NCBI GenBank assembly: GCA_012932865.1
Contig: SAXG01000015.1
Coordinates: forward strand, 620,001-684,000
DNA length: 64,000 nt
Source of the DNA: Amylostereum areolatum
Lineage: Eukaryota; Basidiomycota; Agaricomycetes; Russulales; Stereaceae
Direction of reading: 5' to 3'
Shown: in pieces, positions 41,201 to 49,900 of the stretch
How the letters are laid out: each line of letters begins with the position of its first letter
Position numbering within the stretch: the first letter of the stretch is position 1
Position numbers and translations under genes: made by a program
The notes under the pieces: generated by a model
The model's database searches: none
The model's input: only the letters and a program-made list of their open reading frames with translations
Told to the model about the DNA's origin: nothing

Positions 41201-42125
41201 CAGTCAGGTCTATCGCGTGATCCCAAGGTCTGCTGATTGGAAAGCGTTCCGACGCTTTCTTTTCGAATACCTTCTGATACTGTTTGTAACTAGACGGAAT
41301 CATCTCGTCGAGTGTCTTCTTCTTCTCTCCTATGGCCGCTCTTTCTGCGAGTTCTTGTGCCTTGGTTGCTCTTGCTGTTATCCAAATACCGGGTTCGTTT
41401 GTTTCTTCTGCAATCGGCATTGTTTCTACGTCAGTCTTTCCATGGAACGTTCTGACTATCCTGATATCGGCGAGATCGGAGTCGAATTCGGGGTCTTCTT
41501 GTTCTTCTATCGTTGCGTGATGGTTGATCTTCTGTTCTTCGAATGATTGTAGAGGGTGTTCGTCTTTTCCTTGGACGATCATTGTTTTACTGGTAGTGGA
41601 GCACGTACCTGGACATGTCTGTAGTGTAATCTGTCTCTTTCTCCAATCGATATGAGGATTGTGTTTCTTGAGCCAAGGGGTTCCTAAGATTACTTCGTCT
41701 CCTCCCAGGGCTGTGACGAATAATCCTAAGTTTTCGCGATGAATTTCTCCGTTGATCCCTTCCATTGTCATTGGAAGGTACACTTTCTGTTTGATCTCTC
41801 CTAGAGTGTTCCGAGATCCATCAACGTTGTATATCGGTATCGGTTTCTTAAGTTGGATCAGATTCATCTTGTGTTTTCGTACGAAATCTGGATGGATTAG
41901 GGTACTGCTTGCTCCGCTATCTAGTAGCGCTTTTGCTGCAGCCTTACGGAACTTTCCATGAAACATAACAGGTATATGAATTGATGGAGCATACGTTGCT
42001 CCATCTTGGTATGACCTTATATACACTGTTCTATTTACGTCATCTCCTGTTTCCTGCACAGGAGATTGATTTGAAAAGTTCATTGTCTGTGTCCTTTCAA
42101 CAGCCGCGGTTGAAGGACGGTTCAA
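38216..42125 (-). pseudogene. pol of gypsy F, two inactivating lesions
   Basis: The first part (40020-42125, 701 codons) has protease DSGASS, RT with YMDDILIFT, and RNase H ESDASDFAYG. It ends at a TGA at 40020-40022 where KLNRRQA should continue to WSLYLSRFDY; a CGA-to-TGA change fits. The integrase frame 38931-40013 has the HHCC finger (CPVCQSTKN), DFITDLP, SDRGPQF and YHPQTDGETERVNQ. A perfect 25-bp tandem duplication (38916-38940 and 38941-38965) shifts the frame before the integrase C-terminus, which resumes at 38216-38989 with a chromodomain (LETIITSKLDKRY, YFVKWKGYPDSGNTWEP). Otherwise well preserved; dependent on other copies for movement. Confidence 0.92.
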
Positions 42126-44239
42126 AAACCCTGATTGTCTTTGAACATGTTGGCAGTGCGTGCGAACGTTTCACTGTCCATCTTGTTCACAAGCTTGGTG
42201 ATCTGATCAATCGGGGATTCTTCCTCTGTTAGATTCGCTGTTCGTGCATTGATCGTTGTTTGGGTACGTTTCTCTGGGCAGTTCCTGGAGATGTGTCCTG
42301 GCTTCCGGCAATAGAAGCATGATCCTGATTTCTGGAGTTCGGTACGTTCTTGCGGGGTAAGGTGTCTGAAGTTTCGGTTATTGTTTCCGGTCTGAGCGGC
42401 CCTGGCGGTGGTAATGTTCCCTTTATTTCCGTTTCCTCTTCGGAATGGAACGTACGTCTGTGGTTTCTTGTATAGGAGGGTGAGATCGCTCGTCGGGTTC
42501 ATTGGTCTCGTATAATGTCGTTGGAATGCTTGAGCTTCTCGCCAGTTATTATCGATGCGCAATGCGAGTTCGTACCATTCGTCGATATCGTTCGAGATGT
42601 GATCTCTCTTGAGGATCTCGACCACGATATCATTGCGCAGTCCTCTTTTGAATTGGTCGATCAGTGCCTTATGATCGTAGCCTGCTTCCATGGCATAGTC
42701 CCTGAAGATTGTAATATAATCTTTGGTTTCCATAGTCCCTTGTTCTAGGCGCTGTATATTGAATCTAGCGTCTCTTCCTGGGTCTATTTCTCCGAAGGTC
42801 TCTAAGAAGTAGTCGCGGAATGCCGTCCATGAGAGGTATACTTCTGGATCTAGACCACGATTTCGTATCTTATCGATCTTACTTATTAAGAGGGATGCCC
42901 AGTGGAGGGCTGGTCCATCGGTGAGATGCGAGAGTACAAAGGTTATCTTACGCATGTTGGCTGCATACACGTTGGGAAAGGCTATGAAGCGAAGTACGCA
43001 TTGTTCTATGAACTTTGCTGCTTTCGCTCGATCTCTTCCGTCGTATACTCCCAGTGCGTTTAGTTTGAATCCTTTGTCCTTATCATCGGGTTTTGATCCG
43101 ATTGTGCCTGTTCCTCCTGGTGGGGAATTCCCTGGTGGGTGCTTCGATTCTTTCGGAAGATCCGCGGTTGCTCCTCTTCCGAAGACGTAGTCTCTGACTT
43201 CTTTTCCCTTTTTGTTATCTATTGATTGGTTGGAGAATGATGGTGATGGTGGCGATAGCGTTCTCCATCCTATTGGGTCGGTCGTGCCAAGTCCTAGGGA
43301 GAATCGAGTCTCATGTCTCGGTTTTGCGGGATCGGCTGGTGTTGGAGTTGCAGGCGTCTGGCGCGGTACATTAGTCTCTCCAGGGGGGACATTGCCAAGT
43401 GCGGTGGCGGGGTTGGGTATCGAGGTGGCGGTGTCTCCCATTGATGCGATGTTTTCGGGTTTTCCGAATAGATTTCCTTTTCTTCCTCTTGTGGTTCCGA
43501 AGATGTCGTCAGGTGATGGGGATCTTGTTGGGTTCTCTGTATGTTCTTCCGTTTCTGCTACGCTCGATGGGCTGCTTTCTCGACTTCCTCCGGGATCGGA
43601 CTTAATTTGGGGGTTTGATATAGTTCTCTTAGGTTCTGGCGCGGTTTCCTCTGGAGGTGGTGCGGCTGTTGCGGGTTCTTGAGGATGCTGGAGTTCGGTT
43701 CGAGGGTTCTGTGGTTCGGTTGTCGTATCGGCTGTGTCGGTATCGGGATCAAATTCCCAGTAGTCCTTAATATTCCCGGTGTAAGGTTTCTCTTCGACTT
43801 TCTGTGCGTCCGGGTGTTTCCAGAGTTCTTCTGATGAGAGGGGCCCGATATGAGGTCTTGAATAATCTGGGCGCTTCCAATGTGAATTGTCGTAGCTTCC
43901 GTCTTCCTTTTCTCTTTTGGATCTATCTTTGAAGTATTCTGCTGCTGGGGGAAGGTTGTATCTGTATATGGGCGGGTTCCACTGGTATGTGTATGTCCCT
44001 TTGCTTTCTTTCGCGACGAGGGCTCCGTCGTAGTAAAAAAGGAGATGATAGGGGTCAAATGTCCAGCGATGATCTTCGTTTCCGTTAGGGAAGTCTCGAC
44101 TGCAGTTTGATTGGAGTTGAGGGATCTCAAAATCTGATGGTCTTTTTTCAGCGGGTTGTTCCGCTGACTCCGTGGTGGTTGTTTTGTTTGACGCTCTGCG
44201 CCAAACTGTAGGGTGAGCTAGTGTAGAGGAGAGCTCGTT
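42122..44239 (-). CDS. gag of gypsy F; open frame from the primer-binding site, first AUG at 43441
   Basis: Gag with a capsid core (PALHWASLLISKID, YFLETFGEIDPGRDARFNIQ) and a CX2CX4HX4C knuckle (CFYCRKPGHISRNC). The frame is open from just inside the primer-binding site (TAG at 44240-44242) to the TGA at 42122, about 705 codons, but the first AUG in it is at 43441, leaving roughly 266 upstream codons without one. That upstream part is shared almost unchanged with copy A (IYRYNLPPAAEYFKDRSKRE, HIGPLSSEELWKHPDAQK), so it appears translated. Initiation may use a spliced leader, a non-AUG codon, or the AUG at 43441 giving 439 residues. Confidence 0.75.
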   Translation of the reverse strand, partial: NELSSTLAHPTVWRRASNKTTTTESAEQPAEKRPSDFEIPQLQSNCSRDFPNGNEDHRWTFDPYHLLFYYDGALVAKESKGTYTYQWNPPIYRYNLPPAAEYFKDRSKREKEDGSYDNSHWKRPDYSRPHIGPLSSEELWKHPDAQKVEEKPYTGNIKDYWEFDPDTDTADTTTEPQNPRTELQHPQEPATAAPPPEETAPEPKRTISNPQIKSDPGGSRESSPSSVAETEEHTENPTRSPSPDDIFGTTRGRKGNLFGKPENIASMGDTATSIPNPATALGNVPPGETNVPRQTPATPTPADPAKPRHETRFSLGLGTTDPIGWRTLSPPSPSFSNQSIDNKKGKEVRDYVFGRGATADLPKESKHPPGNSPPGGTGTIGSKPDDKDKGFKLNALGVYDGRDRAKAAKFIEQCVLRFIAFPNVYAANMRKITFVLSHLTDGPALHWASLLISKIDKIRNRGLDPEVYLSWTAFRDYFLETFGEIDPGRDARFNIQRLEQGTMETKDYITIFRDYAMEAGYDHKALIDQFKRGLRNDIVVEILKRDHISNDIDEWYELALRIDNNWREAQAFQRHYTRPMNPTSDLTLLYKKPQTYVPFRRGNGNKGNITTARAAQTGNNNRNFRHLTPQERTELQKSGSCFYCRKPGHISRNCPEKRTQTTINARTANLTEEESPIDQITKLVNKMDSETFARTANMFKDNQGF
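42125..42131 (-). promoter_or_regulatory. Canonical -1 frameshift site GGGTTTT (F)
   Basis: Gag ends CAG GGT TTT TGA. G GGT TTT is a canonical X XXY YYZ slippery heptamer, directly followed by the stop; a -1 slip reads GGG TTT TTG AAC into the pol frame. Confidence 0.75.
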
Positions 44240-44241
44240 CT
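44232..44241 (-). other. Self-priming primer-binding site, copy F
   Basis: AGAACGAGCT (minus strand), 2 nt from the LTR, is the exact complement of AGCTCGTTCT in the LTR (plus 44475-44484), 34 nt below the TATAAAA box (plus 44512-44518). Confidence 0.75.
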
Positions 44242-44243
44242 AG

Positions 44244-44782
44244 TGTTAAGGACGGTCCTTATCACGTGACAAGCGGCTCAGGCTACAGTACTCTTACGCG
44301 TGAGAGGTGGGATCAGGTGATCCAGACGTCTCGGTTATACGAAGGTGAAGGTCGATAGACGAAGCAGTAAGTCTTCGCTGAAGACTTAGGCGAGTCTGTC
44401 AACTTAGTTGGCTTAGGATTCTCTTTAGTGCTTTAAGAGGAGGTTCTATTAAGAACAGTCCTGTATTTACAAAGAGAACGAGCTGGGGAATAGCTCGTTC
44501 GTTGAGCCTCCTTTTATAAGAAAGGAGGTCGAGTAAATATATGTACATTGAGCGACGGTCGCATCAAGTATCTACGGGGATGAGACTGTGGCACCGTCGC
44601 GGCTGTGCCGTTGAGACGGTGACGATCTGTGGCACTGTTGTCGGGACGGTGATGATCTGTGGCACTGTCGTCGTCGCGCCGTTGAGACGGTTACGAACTG
44701 GGGCACAGTCGTAATCCGTCGTTTAGCGACGTCCTTCCTAATAAGGCAATGGAAAATGAAGTACCTTGGACAAGTTGTAACA
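44244..44782 (-). repeat. 5' LTR of gypsy F with promoter
   Basis: A 539-bp LTR. TATA box TTATAAAAGG, then a hairpin (GAACGAGCT/AGCTCGTTC) spanning the predicted transcription start. It carries one extra 31-bp minisatellite unit (about 44638-44668) relative to the 3' LTR. Confidence 0.95.
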
Positions 44783-45055
44783 GGGTGCGGCCACGCAAAC
44801 ACAGACATATGGCCTGGTGAGAAACGGTTCTCCCTCACGCAATACTGTGCAGGGGGGATCATGTGATGGGCCGGCCACGGCTTTCGCCCATCCAGCTCAC
44901 TGTCTGCCAAAGAGAAGGCCGAGTATGACGTACATTTGGGATCCCAGTGGGCAGCCCAGCTCTCTCGGTTCTCTAAGTTCAAGGATCTCCGTCGCGACCG
45001 TGAGGAGCTGGTTCGGTGGGAGGCTGAGCACCATGTTCATCATTCAGGCGCGTAG
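44783..45055 (+). pseudogene. TET/JBP-like dioxygenase, 3' portion
   Basis: Continues the frame broken at 34569 when one copy of GGGTG is discounted. It supplies the distal iron-binding histidine (44792-44794, in GHANTDI) and the 2-oxoglutarate-binding arginine region (EKRFSLTQYCAGG), matching the HxN...TRxSFTQY.AGG signature of fungal TET/JBP proteins. An in-frame TGA at 44864-44866, where the family has Trp (AGGIM-stop-WAGHGFR), precedes the final WAGHGFR and a charged helical tail ending at TAG 45053-45055. The gene therefore carries a nonsense change as well as the insertion. Confidence 0.75.
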
Positions 45056-45156
45056 GGCTAGCAGGGCTTGTGCCGTGCCGTGTCTCAGATCCTGTACTTA
45101 CCGTCACAGTGGCACGGCTGCACCACGCGTTAAAACATTCTTTTCTTTTTGAATTT

Positions 45157-45170
45157 CCTGTCAAACAAGG
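45157..45170. promoter_or_regulatory. Motif CCTGTCAAACAAGG upstream of the 45297 gene
   Basis: A 13/14 match to the dyad upstream of the TET/JBP gene (32773-32786), about 127 bp before the ATG. A TTTATATAA box follows at about 45210-45220. Confidence 0.35.
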
Positions 45171-45296
45171 CCCGACGAGCCGCTGGCCAATCCCGCCTAT
45201 TCGCCCAAAAATTTATATAACGGCCCACCCCAGCAATTGCACCTCAGCCCGCCCCGTGTATTTGTCACCAAACGTCCAGCAGCCAACCCTTCCTCC

Positions 45297-46079
45297 ATGC
45301 CCCATGGCCAAGCCTTCACCCATGAGCAGCAAATCCATCGCCATGCGCGCGCAACCAGCTATGGCTCTGCTATGGCCGAACTCTCTTCTACGTTCGCTGA
45401 AGGAGCCAAGGCTATTGCAAAGGACCATGGGTGGTATGTTTTTGCCTTTTGTATGTTGTGTCTTTTTTCTTACCTTGACCCTCTAGCTCTGTAGGTGCGG
45501 TCATGGGCATGGCCCATCAGGGTACCAGGCGCATGATGAAGGAGTGCACGGCAACCCCGTGGATGGTGTTCATAACGGACGCGCTCAGAAAGAAAAACGA
45601 AAGTGAGTACCCTTCTCGGTTTCATCTGCTGCATCTCGACTCTCACCCGTTCGGTTGTCAGACCTTCGAGTGGGCGAAAAGCTCACCGTCCCCAAGCTCC
45701 TAGCCAAGGACGGCCTGGGACTCACGGCAGCTTACAATGCCCTCACCAAAGAGGCGAAGGATGTTCTCGTTGTGGAGGCCATCGCCCGTCGCCGCGAGCG
45801 CGTCGTGGGGATGCGCTCCATCCCTAAGGCCATTCAAAGGGACTTCGTTTTGACCTTCAATGCCATCGAACGTGATGTGCGTCTCTCATTGGTGTCCTTG
45901 CCGCCTTTCCCCCTCTCTGACGCTCTCAGTAGATCGGCGCCGCAACGCTTCGCGACCAGTGCGAGGCCATCTGCATCGCGGTCAAGTCGAACCCGTTTCA
46001 CCACCAGGCCCCTGCTCTCATCATGTTGGAGAGGGTTAAGGGCTGGCTCCGCCTTGTATACAACACGACCCCCAGCTAG
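45297..46079 (+). CDS. Unknown small protein, possibly HMG-box-like
   Basis: Four exons: 45297-45433, 45487-45602, 45662-45876 and 45933-46079, with GT-AG introns of 53-59 nt that keep frame. The protein begins MPHGQAFTHEQQIHRHARAT, contains TPWMVFITDALRKKNEN followed by GEKLTVPKLLAKDG and YNALTKEAKDVLVV, a spacing reminiscent of an HMG box (WxxF...K...L...W), and a basic helix (AIARRRERVVGM). Similar proteins occur near transposons in mushroom genomes; function not established. The frame stops at TAG 46077-46079 but continues open as MAMLFEVYVCSSVDN, so a CAG-to-TAG nonsense change is possible. Co-directional with the KDZ and TET/JBP genes. Confidence 0.5.
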
Positions 46080-46509
46080 ATGGCCATGTTGTTCGAGGTG
46101 TACGTCTGCTCCAGCGTAGACAACGGTGCGTTACCTTCTGCTACTGTCGATGACCGACTGACCTTGACGCCAACTCTCAGGCTCTGGTTCTCGAGGCAAA
46201 AAATCCATGAACAAGGACGTAAAGTTCTCGTGTCTATACTGTCCTTTGTAGTCTACAAAGTACCATATTCTCATCGGTAGGTACCCCTTTTTGTCGGTTC
46301 CCATTGTGAGCCCTGGACCTTTAAAGTGCTGTATAGTACCCATAGTTCTCACCTATACCATATAGTACTTTGTAGGGACTCCTCTAAAGCACTACATAGC
46401 ATACATAGCAGCATTGCATTCATAGCAGTTATAGCTTACAGAGCTTACAGAGCACACAGAGCAGTGATGCATAAGATTTTTTTTTTCATTTTGGAATGCA
46501 TTCACAAAT
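46080..46509. repeat. Gene-free stretch with a fold-back sequence
   Basis: Holds a 17-bp palindrome CTTTGTAG-T-CTACAAAG (46244-46260) and an inverted repeat of CTACAAAGTACCATAT (46253-46268) with 46360-46375 (15/16), a fold-back of 123 bp, plus short CATAGCA/ACAGAGC repeats up to element E. No gene seen. Confidence 0.4.
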
Positions 46510-46929
46510 TGTCAGAAACACAGTTTATGAGACCGATGAACCGCCTAAGTCGCGACGATGGGAGGAGCGAGAAGAAAATAGATTCGAGAGTGCCGGGGTC
46601 TGGGGTAGTGCAACGTGCGCTACAGTACCGTATGACGAGATGGACAGTCTAGGGAGAAGGGAAGAGAAACACTGTCCTTATATACAAGTGGGTACGATGG
46701 TGCGATGTGATGCGATAGTGGTGCGAGCGGGGGGAACAATAAGAAAGGAGTCATGGGGTGGAGGACGAAGGTCTGGAGCGATGATGTCATAGATAAGGAT
46801 GCGGAACCCCGCTCGGAAGTCCGGGCAATGACGTCGTTGAAGCATGTGATGCAAGGGAAAGTCATGTGCCGTGACGCGTCGCGTGTACGAGGTCTGCAAA
46901 CGAAGAGAGAAATGGAGCGATCCGTGACA
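46510..46929 (-). repeat. 3' LTR of gypsy E
   Basis: A 420-bp LTR, very close to the LTRs of C. Polypurine tract AAAGGGGGGGTGA adjoins it at 46930-46942. Confidence 0.93.
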
Positions 46930-49900
46930 TCACCCCCCCTTTAAGACGCGCTTTCGCCTGGAGCGCAATGTCATCTGCAAGGGTAGATGCGAGGAAATCG
47001 TCAAAGGAGATGCCGAGGGAACGCACAGGGCGGGGCGCATTTGGATGGCGTTTGTGGAAGGCGTCGATCATGTCGGTGACTTTTGAGAGCGAGGAGCGAG
47101 GGAGCCAGGTATTCTCGGAGTCAGGATAGCCTGCCCACTTGACGAGGTATTGTATGCCTTTCTTGTTGCGGGTCGGCTTCGAGTCGATGATGTCTTCAAC
47201 GTCATATTCTTCTTCGTCATCAACGAGGTCAGGCGGCGGTTGTTCATAGTTTGGACCATGTGCCGTTGTCTCCTTGTACGCGGTGAGCAGCGAAGCATGG
47301 AAGATTGGGTGGATTCTCCACGTCTTCGGCAGCTTCAGGCGGTAGTTCACTGGGCTAATGACGTCAACGATCTCGAAGGGTCCAAATCGTTTGGCAGCAA
47401 GCTTAGCTTTCGGCCTCGTCGTCTTCAGGTTTTTGCCTTCGAGCCAGACCTTGTCTCCAATGGCGAACAGTGTCGATTTGCTGATCGTGTCACCATTGTA
47501 GTGCTTCATTAAGTCCGATGCGAGGGCAAGGCTGGCTTTGATCTCTTGTCGGACTTCTTCAAGTTGACGGAGGCGTTCTTCAACTGCAGGGACCTTTGAG
47601 GACGGGTTTACGGATGGGTACATCTTGGGGAGGAAGCCGTAGAGGACTTCAAAGGGAGCCTTTCCAGTAGCTGCATGGGTGCGAGAGTTGTGAGAAAACT
47701 CGAAGAAGGGCAACCACTTCACCCAGTCGTCTTGACGGTAGTTGCAGAATACTCGCAGAAACTGCTCGAGGTTCTGGTTCTCGCGTTCGGTTTGGCCGTC
47801 TGTCTGTGGGTGATACGCTGTGCTGAGGGCGGACTTGATCCTGAGCTTCTCGTTGAGTGTACGCATCACCTGTCCAGCAAATTGGGGTCCACGATCCGAG
47901 ATGATCTTGTCTGCTAAGCCGTAGTGTCGGTATACCTTATCGAAGAGAATGTCGGCCGTGCCATCGCTGGTGATCTTCGTTGTACATGGGGTGGTAACCA
48001 CCATCTTGGTGAGGCGATCGACCACGACATTGACGGCGTTATAGCCTTCGCAGTCAGGGAGTTCGACAATGAAGTCGGTGGAGATGACGCCAAATGGTCG
48101 ATCGGGTACTTCGTTTGGGATCATGTCGACGTGGGGTCGGCTGCTCTGTGTCTTCGTCGACTGGCAGGTTGCGCATCCTGCTACAAAGTTGCGGACAAAG
48201 ACAGACATGCCAGGCCACCAATATTCACGACTCACAAGCTCGTAAGTCTTGAAGCGACCGGGGTGTCCAGCCAGGGGCGATTCATGGTACATTTTGACAA
48301 TGTCGCGTCGCAACTCGTCATCTGCAGGGACATATACCTTTCCTCTAAACAGGACCAGGCCTTCTTCGTAGTTCCACTCTTGAAGGTTCTTGACGAGTGT
48401 ATGTGGTCCATTTCGTAAGATGGCGTCCAGGGCTTGAACGACCTCGATGTCCTTGGTTTTGCAGTCGCGGATACGCCGTCGGAGTTCGACATCACCGAGG
48501 GAGGTTACTGCTCCTGGCCTTGTTGCGCGTACTTGGAAGTACTTGGGGTCAAGCAAGACGCGCTCCTTGTTGTCATTTTCAACACCATTCTTGTGATCGG
48601 GTCGTCGAGACATTGGATCCGGGCGGTGGGAAATTCCTGGTTTATGAACGAGCGAGAAGTCAAATCGAGTGAGGAATAGAGCCCAACGTTCCTGTCGGCG
48701 GCTCAGCTTCTGTGCCGTCTTGAAGTGCTCCAGGTTCTTGTGATCTGTCCAGATTTCGACGGTGTCGGGGGCGCCTTCGAGGTAGTGGCGCCAGGCTTCA
48801 AGCGCACGGATGATCGCAAGCAGCTCCTTGTCGTAGATGTCGTAGTTCCGTTCCGGTTCCGATAGGGCCTTGGACAGATACGCCACTGGATGCCAGTGAC
48901 CGTCGTCGCCTTTCTGCGAGAGTATACCTCCAGTAGCAAAGTCCGAGGCATCGACTTCAACGAGGTAAGGCTTCTTTGGGTCAGGCATGACCAAGACGGG
49001 GGAGGAAGTAAACACAGCTTTCAGTGCGTCAAACGCAGTTTGGCAGTCCGTCGACCAGTCCCATGTGCAGTCCTTCTTTGTCAGGTCAAATAGGGGTCGT
49101 GCAACCTTGGAGAAGTCTTTGATGAAACGTCGGTAGAAGTTGCCGAAGCCGAGGAAGGATTGCACATCTTTGACCGTTCGTGGTGTCGGCCAGTCCTGAA
49201 TACCTGCTACCTTGACGGGGTCCATAGCGATCTTGTCATGCGAGATGATGAGTCCGAGGTATTCAACAGAGTCTTGTTCAAAGACGCATTTCTCCGGTTT
49301 GAGGAAGAGGTCGTTGTCTTGCAAACACTGCAGAACCTGCCGCACTATGGCACGGTGTTCGTCCATGGTGCGAGTGAACACCAAGATGTCGTCCATGTAG
49401 ATGATGACCTTGCCCGAGTCGATGAGATCCTTGAACAGTTCATTCATCATTGCCTGAAATGTCGCAGGGGAGTTCATAAGCCCGAAAAACATCACCGTAG
49501 GTTCGAAGAGACCGCGATTCGTCTTGAACGCAGCCTTCCACTCGTCGCCTTCCTTGATGCGGACATTGTTGTAGCCCCAGCGAACATCCATCTTGGAGAA
49601 GATCTTTGCACCTTTGAGGCGGTCGACAATTTCAGAGATCAGTGGCAAGGGGTATTCATTCTTGACAGTGCCCTTGTTTAATTCTCGATAGTCCTGTACG
49701 GGACGCAGCTTTCCATCCTTTTTCTTCACAAAGAAGAACGGACTCGCCTGAGGTGACTTCGAAGGGCGGATATAGCCCTTCTTCAGGTGGTCGTCGAGGA
49801 AGGTGTCGAGTTCGATCTGCTCGGAAGGTGAGAGGGGGTAGATTTTGCACGGTTTGGGTTCAAAGCCGTCTTTCATGTCGATAGCATGGTCCCATGGTCG

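Larger units (their letters stand above)
34570..44782 (-). mobile_element. Ty3/gypsy chromovirus copy F (family I), 10.2 kb with extra 3' ORFs
   Basis: Minus strand, with 5' LTR 44244-44782, primer-binding site 44232-44241, gag, pol, about 3.1 kb of extra ORFs (35091-38133), polypurine tract 35078-35091 and 3' LTR 34570-35077. Exact 5-bp duplication GGGTG (34565-34569 and 44783-44787). The LTRs differ by about one substitution and one 31-bp tandem unit, so the insertion is recent. pol is nevertheless inactivated by a nonsense change and a 25-bp duplication. Inserted within the TET/JBP dioxygenase catalytic core. Confidence 0.96.
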
